In this document: positions 21,215 through 30,493 of the stretch, one piece after another
Numbering within the stretch: the stretch's first letter is position 1
Layout of the letters: every line of letters begins with the position of its first letter
NCBI RefSeq assembly: GCF_000234665.1
Contig: NC_018315.1
Location: 248,001 to 312,000, forward strand
Length of the DNA stretch: 64,000 nucleotides
Reading direction: 5' to 3'
Source of the DNA: Leishmania mexicana MHOM/GT/2001/U1103
Taxonomy: Eukaryota; Euglenozoa; Kinetoplastea; Trypanosomatida; Trypanosomatidae
Made by a program: the position numbers and the translations under genes
Notes under the pieces: model-generated
The model's input: only the letters and a program-made list of their open reading frames with translations
Told to the model about the DNA's origin: nothing
Database searches by the model: none

Positions 21215-22885
21215 ATGCGCGGATGTCATGTACCTCCGGCACGGCCGACGCCGCGTGTCGGCGCCCGCTCCTTTGAGGAGAGCTCGCTGATCTCCTCCAC
21301 ATCTCCGCCGGCAAGCACCATACCGGACGCTACCTGCAAGCGTGCATCAAGTCTCAGTAGAGTGCAACTAGAGCAGCGCCGAGAGGAGCAGCTGCGCCAT
21401 GCCCTAGAGCACACAAGCCCGTCCCAGGCGGAGGTATCTGCCGTAGCCAGCGCTGCCTACGTACAGGCGCTGATGGCGCTCATTGACCAGCATGAGACGA
21501 GTGTGCAGCAGGTGATGGGGAAGATTGACGCTCTGCGCGGGGAGCGGGAGGCTCGATACACTGAATTCAAGCAGGAAGCACAGCAGCGAGAGGTTGAGCT
21601 GCAGCACCTGCGTAACGAGCGCTCCGATCTCACTCTGCAGGTGCAGGAGGAGCGTGAGCGGTCGACGCGGCTGCTGCACGAGAACACGGCACTGTACGCG
21701 CATCAGGCTGAGCAGCGGGAGGAACTTGGGAAACTTGTGGAGTTGTGCCGCGTACGCGGGCAGCGACTGCGCGCTCTCAGCAACCAAAAACCCAGAGTAG
21801 CGGGGAGTACCCCGCACCGGCGGAGGCCGATAGAGGCCGATGTCGGTGCATCAACAGGGGCCTCGTGTGACGACGCGAGAGCCGCCGATGTCGGGGATGA
21901 GGAGAGCGCTCTAGAGCTGAGCAGGACGGGGATGGGCGCAAAGGGCGCTGGAGGCTCCGCAACGGCGGCCGCCTGCTCGCCTTCGCCCGCGCTCGCGTCT
22001 CCGCCAGCGTCGATGAGCATACACAAGGCTGTCGGCGCCACCACCGCTGCTCGGCGGCCAGCACTGTCGCCGTCGCCGGCTGCGCTGGGCGGTCTCGCTG
22101 AAGATGCCGAAATGGCAGCGTTGCTCAACGTGCCGTACAAGTTGCAGGTGCCCAGCACTCCGTTTGGTCCGTCGGCGCACACCATCACGGCGAACACGGC
22201 AGCCACAACGCACCTGCTGGCCCTCAACGAAGAAGCAAACATGCTTCGCCAGCAACTGGAGGAGCAGCGCGTCACATACGAGCAGGAGCGTGGCGTGAGG
22301 ACGAGTGAGACCGACGCGCTACACCGTCGGCACATCGAGAAAGAGGCCAAATACCTCGCAACGATCGATCAACTCGAAGTACTGCACGAGGAGAGCCTGC
22401 GCGACTTGGTACAGTATCGCCACAACACAGAAAAGCAGCTTCGCGATGTTCGCGGGCAGGTGGATTGGCTGCGCGCAGCACTGCAGGAGGCGCTCGATCT
22501 GGCGGAGAAGGAGCGTCGCCGGCAGCACAACGAGGTTTACACAACGGAGCAGCGCATGTCACGCCAGTATTACCCCAAACTGCAGTCCTTGCATGCAGAG
22601 CTGGAGGAATGCCGCCGCGGTGCCCTCGCACAGGCGCAGGAAAACGCCAAAGTCATCGCTCAAAAGGATGCGCTCGTGGCCGAGCTGCGGCAGAAGCTCA
22701 AGGCTGAGGTGAGCCATCGAAGGCGCATTGAGGAGCGGTACAAGCTGGAGATGAAGGGTGTGCACAGCGAGCTGGACCTGATGCGGCAGTCACTGCGGCA
22801 GATGGAGCGGCGGGTGTACTACCGCGATGTGCGCGATCAGGCCTCCGAGGAGGCACAGCACGAGCTTGAGCGGTACTATGACTAG
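21215..22885 (+). CDS. Coiled-coil protein resembling CCDC77
   Basis: A 556-residue protein with two long heptad-rich regions, about residues 45-190 and 330-550. A Ser/Ala/Pro-rich linker containing SPSPALASPPAS separates them. By memory, the order of features resembles metazoan CCDC77, a centrosome/basal-body protein: an N-terminal helix with repeated E/Q/R heptads and HENTALY, then a second coil. That coil has YYPKLQSLHAELEE and, near the end, a RYKLEMKGVHSELDLMRQ-type segment comparable to the conserved C-terminal coil of CCDC77. No enzyme motif, signal peptide or TM segment is visible. A basal body or flagellar role is an inference; generic coiled-coil similarity could mislead. The start is the first ATG, just after a pyrimidine-rich stretch. 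Confidence 0.8.
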   Translation: MRGCHVPPARPTPRVGARSFEESSLISSTSPPASTIPDATCKRASSLSRVQLEQRREEQLRHALEHTSPSQAEVSAVASAAYVQALMALIDQHETSVQQVMGKIDALRGEREARYTEFKQEAQQREVELQHLRNERSDLTLQVQEERERSTRLLHENTALYAHQAEQREELGKLVELCRVRGQRLRALSNQKPRVAGSTPHRRRPIEADVGASTGASCDDARAADVGDEESALELSRTGMGAKGAGGSATAAACSPSPALASPPASMSIHKAVGATTAARRPALSPSPAALGGLAEDAEMAALLNVPYKLQVPSTPFGPSAHTITANTAATTHLLALNEEANMLRQQLEEQRVTYEQERGVRTSETDALHRRHIEKEAKYLATIDQLEVLHEESLRDLVQYRHNTEKQLRDVRGQVDWLRAALQEALDLAEKERRRQHNEVYTTEQRMSRQYYPKLQSLHAELEECRRGALAQAQENAKVIAQKDALVAELRQKLKAEVSHRRRIEERYKLEMKGVHSELDLMRQSLRQMERRVYYRDVRDQASEEAQHELERYYD

Positions 22886-24375
22886 AAACGCCGAAGAGCC
22901 GCTTCTGGATCGTTGGCGGGGAGGGGAAAAAAGAGGGTTGGGTGGGTGGTGGTGGCAGAGGATCGGCAAAGACCGGAGCGTGTATACTTGAAGGGAGAAG
23001 CGGAGCAACAGTGACGCAGGAGCAGCTCACACCATGTCGAGCGGCTCGTCGTTTCGAATATGGGACCTGTGCGTCTGTGCTGAACTATCCACCCTCGCCT
23101 GTTACGCGATCGTCTCCCATTCTCTTTTCGGGCTTGGCGATGCGTCCTGCTCTTACTCGCCGATCGTCAAGTATTTTCACTCTCGCTGCCTGGCGGGGGA
23201 GAGGAGGGGCGATCCGTCTTTTCATGCCCACTTTTCATGACTTGGCGCGCATACCTCTGCGCCGTGCGCCGTAGCTCCCTCGGCTGCAGTGAAGGGGAAC
23301 TGGTAATCGAGCCTGCTTGCGTGGTCGCTTCTCGCTTGTGTTCGTTGCCTTTTCTGTTCTGGTGTACTTTCTCTCTGCTATCGGCGTGTATGCTTGTGTG
23401 TGTGTGTATGCGCCGTTGCTTTTCCGTTGTGCGCGCGTGTAGACCTTAGATCTGTGTCAAGGAAAGGGAGGCGTCAAGCGGCCTTCCCTGCTGATGTGCG
23501 AAGTGAGACAGCCACATGTGCTGGAAAGAATAGACACAACAGCCAAGCAAAACAAGAAAACCAACGAGCATACGGAGCGTGGCCCCTCCTTCCCTCCCTC
23601 TCGCCTCCGGTGCCCTACTTCACGGTCACGGAGTGCCATCTTCGTTTTACTGCTTCCCCACCCCCTTTCTATCCTCCACCCATGCAGGGGTGCATCCTGT
23701 GGCTGAGCGTTGGCGGCTGCGCCGCCCTTGCTTTTAAAAAAAACCCCTTCTTCTCGCATGACTATAGGCGAGGCGAAACAACGCGGAGGCAGGTCAACGA
23801 CAAGGATGCGGTTTGCAGCCCTTGCACCACGAGCGGTGTGACCGAATGTCTGTGTGTGTGGGGGGAGGGAGGGTGGCCGCCCGCCCCATCTCTGGATGTC
23901 TTCCGACCTCGTGTTTTCATGTATTGATAACCCGCCCTCCACTCCTTCCTCATCTCTCTTATTCTCTGCGCGCACCACGATGGATGGCGCCATCCTTCTT
24001 CCCTGCCGACCACACACACGCACACACACAGCAGCAGCAGCTGTAAAGGAAACGGAAAAGGAGAAGCCACAAGAGAAAAAAAGAAACACATAAAGGCCGG
24101 AAGAGAGGGAGAGGCACCTGCGCGTCCACTCGCGCACCTTCACCCCCCCTCCTCCCCTCGCGAGGCATACAACCACGGGTGTGCGCGTGTCTGTGCACGG
24201 CGCCTGCACCTCCCACTCCCCTCCCCTCCGTCACAGAGATTCTACAGTTGTTTTTCGTGTTTCTCCTCAACTTCCTTTATCCCGCTTGCTTTTCTTTGTT
24301 CTTTTGTCTTCTCCCCGCTTTTTTCAGAGCAACTTCTTCCACTTCGCTCCCGTTCTGCCAACCGACTCGCGCGCC

Positions 24376-24410
24376 GCTGTGCTGTGCTGTGCCGTGCTGT
24401 GCTGTGCTGT
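24376..24410. repeat. (GCTGT)7 pentanucleotide repeat
   Basis: Seven 5-bp units, the fourth being GCCGT, followed by a C-rich tract. Confidence 0.9.
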
Positions 24411-25473
24411 GCCCCCCTCCCCCTCTTCCCCCATCCCCTCCTGACACCGTTTTCGAGTCGTCTTTTCACGGGAGTGGAGAGCGGAGAGCGAGGCGTTCGA
24501 CGGGACGCGGTGGAGTGGGTCGACGGCTGAAGGGAACACAGGCAAAACAACAACACAGAGTAAGACGTACGAGAGCGTACAGGCACACCCGGTGACGAGG
24601 ACCGAAGGGGAGCACGTCTATCTATATTGCGCTGCTCTGCTCTTGCGTGAAGGCGCGCACGCGGTCGCGCACGCAGACACGTGCACACGCGACAGTAGCA
24701 GATAATTTCGCAGCAGCGGCGGAGGAAAGGACGGAGGGGGTCATCGCGTGGTGTGGCCAAGGGAGGTTTATAAGGTATTCTTGTCCGCCTTCCCTGACCG
24801 CCGGCTCTCTGTCTCCCTTTCTGTCCATTCACGTCCTCGGAAAAACGGAGTCTCGCTGGACCCTTCTCTCCGCCCCCCGTCCCTGGTAACCACCTTCCTC
24901 CCCTCTCCCTTGCGCATCAAGTCTTCGTTCAGTTTATGAGTAGATATAAATATATATATATACGAATGATAAACACCGGCCAAATTTTCTTTATTGGTTG
25001 TCGTTTCGCGCCCTCTCTCACACTTCTACGCCGCGCCGCTTCCCTCCTTCCGGATTGTCTCTGAGCTGTCTGTCTCTGCCTCACCGCTCTCTCTCTATCG
25101 GCTCCCGCCCTCTCCTGCTCCCGTGGGTGGGTTTTTTTGGACTACGGCTGTCGCGGTGCGCATTACTAGCTTCGTCGCGGTCTTGACCTCCGCCCGCCGT
25201 CTCTCTCTTGCTGCCTCGCCCAACCCGTTTTGACCCCTCTTGTTGTGTCACCGCCGGGCTTGTTCTTCGGTGCGCGTGCGTGCGTGTGTGTGGGAGCTGT
25301 TGGCCAATCTTTTGCCAACGCGGGTCCGTGGCGCGTTTCCCCTCAGCCACTCTTTTTCGTTTGCGCTCCTCGTCTGTTCGCACCGTTTTTATTTTATTTC
25401 GAGAAGGTCGCGTTACCCTTCTCACCACTCTGTACAGTACTCCCTCCGTCACTCCTTCTTTCACGTAACACAC

Positions 25474-25496
25474 GCACACACACACACACACACACA
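25474..25496. repeat. (CA)n microsatellite
   Basis: About 11 CA units in the spacer upstream of the C11 peptidase. Confidence 0.85.
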
Positions 25497-25587
25497 GCCT
25501 GTGCGCGCGTGCGTGTGCGTGTGTGTGCCGTTTGGGTTAGAATAGGATCGCGTTCCCTCTCACTCGCCGAATCGCAGACGAGGTTTG

Positions 25588-25613
25588 TGGTGGTAGTGGT
25601 GGTGGTGGTGGTG
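25588..25613. repeat. (GGT)n trinucleotide repeat
   Basis: GGT units with one GTA interruption, about 26 bp, in non-coding DNA. Confidence 0.8.
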
Positions 25614-25922
25614 GGATCACCGGCAACGTCGTGCGAGTTTGTGGCCGTTTTACGCGAGCCTTCTCCTACTTGTACCCTTTTGTGTGTGTGTGTGTTTTCT
25701 TCTTCAACGGCCTAATCTATTTTTCCTGTTCGCTACACTCGTGCTTGTCTCGACGGGGACGTGTGGTGGTGGTGTGTGCGTGCTACACAGATCTGTGTTT
25801 CCCTCCTGTGTAAGGCGCACGCAGCAGAAAAAAAAACGGTGTACCAGAAAAGGCTGACAGAGGCACCTCACGCAGGCAGGAACCCCAGCTCAGAGGTGGA
25901 CACGTTTCTCGATCGTGGCACG

Positions 25923-27884
25923 ATGCCGCCAAGGCGCTGCCCAAACCGCCTCCTGGTGCTGTGCGCCTCCATCAATGATGTCACGGCGTGGCCGTTTTGG
26001 AAGTTCTTGCAGATGAAGAAGATTCGCGGCGTGACGGACATGGCGCTGCTCGCCTTCAACAGCGACGGCGGCAGCTTCGAGGCCCGCATCGATGGGGACA
26101 AATACCAGCTCAAGAACTATGCCAAGGTTCGCGGCTACCAGCATGACATGTTTGAGAGCTTTGTGCATCGCTGGCACGATCCGGGCCGAAGCTATTTTGT
26201 GTATGGCGGGCATGGTATGGGGGACTATGTGGAGCTAGAACAGAACCGTGTTTCGCTGCAGGTGCACGAGCTCGCCGACGTCTTCGGCACGCGTATCTTC
26301 GAAGCGGTGCTCTTTGACGCCTGCTTCATGGCGAACCTCGACTGCGCCTATCATCTGCGCCACAACACGCGGTACATCGGTGCCTGCGAGGGGTACATGT
26401 GGGAGCCTGACACGGCCCTCGACTACCATGTCTTCAACACCCACAACGCGAGCGCCATGAGCCGCTTCAAAGACCCGCTGCACATCCTCCGCGTTATTCA
26501 GGCGGACTACTGCAGCAAGGCGCCGCGTGGCGACTTCACCATCATCGACACCACGCACATCGCGGAGCTGCGGCAGTACGTGCAGGAGCATGTCATGCAG
26601 CGCGTGTATGACCGGGCGACCTTCTACAGCCTACCGCAGCGAGAGCGACTGCAGCAAATCGCCGAGGCGGCGATTCAGGCGTCCATATCCCAGTTTGGCC
26701 ACCCCGGCGGTGACACCAACGTGATGAACGGCGTTGGCAGTGGCACTGGCCGCCCGCGCACCGCCTCATTGTCACCCGAGATGCTTGCACTTTCCGCCGC
26801 CGGCAGACCGACGCGGCGGCAGAGAATGCTGCAGGCGATTCAGTTCGAGCATTCGCTTTACCCGTCTGAGGTAGACGACAAGCAGCTGCTCGACCTCAAG
26901 TCGTATCTCACGGACATGCTGCGGGAGGAGCAGCAGCAAAAGGCGTGGGAGGCAGCGGCGCTGGGGCCGCACCGCCGCATTGCAGCGGGTCGCCGCCGCG
27001 TGCGAAGTGATGCACTGGAGCATGGTGGCAGCTCCGGAATTGCCGCCGCCTCCTGTGCCTCGTCCTCCTTCGCCGTCTGGAAGGCGCCACCGTCGCGGGC
27101 GCTGTTCGTTGATGAGCACGGGCGACTGCCCGCTGCCAGTTCTGCAGGGTGTGCACTGTCCACCAACGGTGGCCCAGTCGCAGCAACCGACACGCAGGAG
27201 GAGGCGACAGCGCTCTGTCCTGCAGCCCTTGCGAGCACTCCAGCGATGGCAGCAGCGCCGCCTCCGTCTCTCTCCACCTCTTACAAGGGCAGCGCGCAGG
27301 AGGGGCTAAATCTTTTTCACCAGGTTGTCGTGAGCCAGATCCCACCCAAGGCCGCTTCCATCTACGCGTCCCAGCTCGGCGGGTTATCCTTCACGGTGCA
27401 CGAGTACAGTGCCATGTCTCGGCCGGCAGAGCCGTGGTTGGTGGGCTCCAAGAGGTTGCTGAAGCGTCGGGCAAAGCAATTCCTGAAGAGCGGCGAACTC
27501 TCGGAGGTGGTGATGGAGTCCCCGAAGGCGAGCGTGCCCGTCACAGGCGCTGCCCTCGTGGCAGCCGTGGAGAAGGCGACAGCAACGGCGGCGGCGGTGA
27601 CGGGCGCCTCTGCAGGAAAACCCCAGCATGCGACCTCCGTCCCCGCGCTGCCGCTGTCACCCAGAACACGAATGCTCTCCACGGACCAGCGTCTAGGTTT
27701 CGCGAGCAGCAGTAATGGCACAGACAGCGACAGCTCCTTGTCGCTCAGCTTGTCCGCACCGCTCTTCACCTCCTCCACGGATGCGTGCAACAGCAACATG
27801 AAGGCAGTAATTCTCGACTCGCCACAGCGGCCTGGCTCCTATACATCATTACCCGACTCCAAACAGCGTACAAGCGCTTGCTGA
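25923..27884 (+). CDS. PNT1: PNT1-like clan CD cysteine peptidase (family C11)
   Basis: A 653-residue protein. The N-terminal third is a caspase-like fold of the clostripain family: YGGHG with the catalytic His97 and AVLFDACFMANLD with the catalytic Cys134, at the usual spacing. These positions match, within two residues, the His/Cys dyad I recall for Trypanosoma brucei PNT1, a C11 peptidase needed for kinetoplast maintenance. Conserved surroundings include CEGYMWEPDT and FTIIDTTHIAELR. From about residue 300 the protein is Ala/Ser/Gly/Arg-rich and probably disordered, with a more ordered island near 460-520 (PPKAASIYASQLGG to LLKRRAKQFLKSG). Kinetoplast location is inferred from the orthologue. 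The start is the only ATG before the peptidase domain. A SIDER copy starts 17 nt after the stop. Confidence 0.85.
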   Translation: MPPRRCPNRLLVLCASINDVTAWPFWKFLQMKKIRGVTDMALLAFNSDGGSFEARIDGDKYQLKNYAKVRGYQHDMFESFVHRWHDPGRSYFVYGGHGMGDYVELEQNRVSLQVHELADVFGTRIFEAVLFDACFMANLDCAYHLRHNTRYIGACEGYMWEPDTALDYHVFNTHNASAMSRFKDPLHILRVIQADYCSKAPRGDFTIIDTTHIAELRQYVQEHVMQRVYDRATFYSLPQRERLQQIAEAAIQASISQFGHPGGDTNVMNGVGSGTGRPRTASLSPEMLALSAAGRPTRRQRMLQAIQFEHSLYPSEVDDKQLLDLKSYLTDMLREEQQQKAWEAAALGPHRRIAAGRRRVRSDALEHGGSSGIAAASCASSSFAVWKAPPSRALFVDEHGRLPAASSAGCALSTNGGPVAATDTQEEATALCPAALASTPAMAAAPPPSLSTSYKGSAQEGLNLFHQVVVSQIPPKAASIYASQLGGLSFTVHEYSAMSRPAEPWLVGSKRLLKRRAKQFLKSGELSEVVMESPKASVPVTGAALVAAVEKATATAAAVTGASAGKPQHATSVPALPLSPRTRMLSTDQRLGFASSSNGTDSDSSLSLSLSAPLFTSSTDACNSNMKAVILDSPQRPGSYTSLPDSKQRTSAC

Positions 27885-27900
27885 GGGCAAGAGATTTCTC

Positions 27901-28521
27901 CTGTTCTGAGCCGCCCTCCTTGCGCATCCCCGCTGCCAGGGCGGAGGGGCACCCCTCTCCATGCATGGTATCCCGGGGTCCAGCACCCTCCCCTCTCTGT
28001 GGGAGCGCAAAACAGCCCCTCCCTTTTATCCCTGCTTTTACCCACCCACCTCTCGTGTTGGCAGGGCCAGGTGCCCGCGATGTGAGGAGGTAACAGGTAT
28101 GTATCGCTTCTGATGTCGGCGGCCAGATCCTGGATGGCGTGGCGTCGGAGCGACCTGCTGCAGTGCACGCGCCTGACCCATCCACATGATGGGGCGGCGT
28201 GTCAGCGCGACTCGAGCGTATCCGACCCCCGGCCCTTGCACCGCCTACTGGTGGATGGGGAGCCTGAGCGCCACCGCGAGGGATGCAGCACGCGGCGGCC
28301 AGCGTGATGGGAGGAGCTGCTGTGAGGCGACCTGCGTGGCGGGGAGGGGGGTGGCCCGTGCTCGAGGCGGAAGCCGTGCTTGAATGACTGAGTCGGTATA
28401 TTGCTGCAACGCGTGTCTAGGGCTGCCATCGCACGACGCGATGGGGGAGGAGGGCCTGTGACCGGCCGTGTGGTGGCGGAGTGGTGGTGGAGGGGGTTTG
28501 AGCTCACGCGCCCTGCGGCGG
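27901..28521 (+). mobile_element. SIDER retroposon, copy 3 (long form)
   Basis: A 621-bp element colinear with 5456-6076, with differences seen only at 27927, 27936 and 27979. It starts 17 nt after the stop of the C11 peptidase gene, so nearly the whole 3'UTR is retroposon-derived. After 28521 similarity to copy 1 fades within a short GAGAAACGGACA-like tail, followed by CA repeats. Confidence 0.75.
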
Positions 28522-30493
28522 AGAAACGGACATGCTAAAGCACACACACACAAAAGTGACGGTGGTGCCCATGCTCGTTTGTGTGATCCGGTGCCCATGC
28601 TTCCCCCCTTCTCATCCGCCTCACGCCATCCGCGCGCGCTTGGGCGTGTGCTGGTGAGGGCGTAGGGCAGAGGCGTGTGGTGCTTGTACTGTCGTTTGCG
28701 GGTTGCCCACTCGGTGAGGCCTGTACGTGTGACCGCAGTGGCGCCCTGGCTCGTCCGCTGCTCTGGTGTACGTGTCTCTTCTGGCTGTACGTGGTGTCTG
28801 ATCTTTTAGTTACGATGTGTCCGTGTCGGCGTCGCCCTGCGCGGGTTTCCATGCATCTGTTGCACCGGACTTTCTTTTCACTGTACTACACGATCCTCCG
28901 CATAAGGCACGCAAACGTGGCGTGGGAGCCTTTGTACATGTTCCGTAACCAACGAACCCCCGTTGTTTTCTGCGCCTCACTGGATTCTCTTCCGATTCTC
29001 CTGACCCCTTCCCCTCGTGACGGCGCAAGCGCCGGTTTCTTGTTTTGTGTACTCTTCGCCCCTGCAAAGGGTTATGGATGCGCCTCAGTGCACTCGGGGT
29101 TCGGCCGCGCCCCACCTCCAACGGCATTGATGTTCCTTGTTCGAGGCCCCTGCCCCTTCCTTCTGCTCCTGCTCCAACTCATCATCGCAAACGGCGTGTG
29201 TCTGCAATGGACGGCGGAGGGGTGGCGTGGTTGTTATTCGTGCCTTCCCCTCCCCCTCTTGGTCTCTGACTTCCATCGGTCGTGCACGCTCACACTCGAC
29301 TCCCCGTACAACAGACGCGCGCGTACACGGCTTTCGTGTGCCTCGTAGAGCTCTAGAACGAATAGGGGAGCCGATGGCGGTGCGTTGCTACGCCACGACA
29401 TTGCGGAGGGTCATTGTTGTCTTTGCGGCACTGTCGCTGCCATGGGGGAGGAGGAGGGCAAGGTGCGACACGAAGGGAGAATTAGAAGGAAAGCAAAAGG
29501 TGACCCCCTGTGGGGGGGGTAACTCTTAGAAAATGATGAGAAACAAGAAGGTGACGCACACATGCACGCCCACGCCGCATGCCTCTTCTGCATGGGTGTG
29601 GGGCGGTGCGCACGGTAGGCGATGGCGCGTCTGTGCCCATCGATCTGCGCGTCTGCGTGCGTGGCTGGCGTGTGCGACACTGGGTCATCCAGTCCTCAAA
29701 GCGATAACGAAAGCCTAAGGGCAAACTATGTGGACGAGGGTGTCACGCTACGGGGGCGCGCACAATGCACAGTGCAGCATTGCGCGACTTCGCGTGGCTT
29801 GTCTCCTCGTCTCGCTTGAAACTTTTACTTGTGCCTTTCTCGGTGTCCCCCCCCCCTCAACACCACCACGGATCTGACTGATGTCCTCCCCTCTCTCGTC
29901 CATTTCTCGGCCCTGATGGCGTAATCTCATGTGTGCGCGCGCGTCTGCCGCTCTTTACATGTGTCGGTGTGCTCACCAACCATGATGTGTGTAACGCTCA
30001 TCCACGATTGCGTGTGTGCCAGCACTGACCACCACCACCGCGCACTCGGAAAACAAAAAGAAAATAAACGAACGACAAGAAAAAAGAGTGTGCTACACAG
30101 CGTCACCAAAACGAGAGGTAAGGGAGTCGGGGGGTGGGTGGGAGTGATACGCTGATCATAGTTTGCTTGGGAAGGGAGAGAAGGTAGAGGCGCGCACCTC
30201 TCATCACATCACCACACACCCTCGGTCCTCCTCTCTCTCTCCCTCCTCACCAGCGCACGCATACGCCCGCCGACGCTCACCCGAAGGCGACCTCCACCAT
30301 CCCAGTCGATCTCCTCCAGTGCATGTGAGGGTGCGCTTCAGTTCTTGTTCAGCCTACTGCCGCTGCCCTTCGTTTCCTCCCATAGGTACGGCCCTCGCGA
30401 CACACGCATGTACACGTCACGTTATCATTGCTGCCCCCGCTAGCATATCCTCATCCTCCCTCCACCACCGCCACGCACTTCTTCTAGTCTGCC
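28522..30493. other. Spacer before the 1375-residue gene
   Basis: No gene is supported. A 223-codon frame at 28677-29348 begins with GTG and is Cys/Leu-rich translation of T-rich DNA. Pyrimidine tracts from 30210 to 30480 fit trans-splicing of the next gene. Confidence 0.55.

Larger units (their letters stand above)
22886..25922. other. 3-kb spacer before the C11 peptidase
   Basis: No gene is supported. The span contains a pentanucleotide repeat (24376-24410), short AT DNA near 24945-24962, (CA)n (25474-25496), (GGT)n (25588-25613) and long pyrimidine tracts. The frame that continues upstream from the peptidase to 25761 begins at a GTG and is UTR. Confidence 0.6.

Noticed and set aside
28677..29348. 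223-codon hydrophobic frame
   Set aside because: Starts with GTG, Cys/Leu-rich from T-rich DNA, no membrane-protein organisation.
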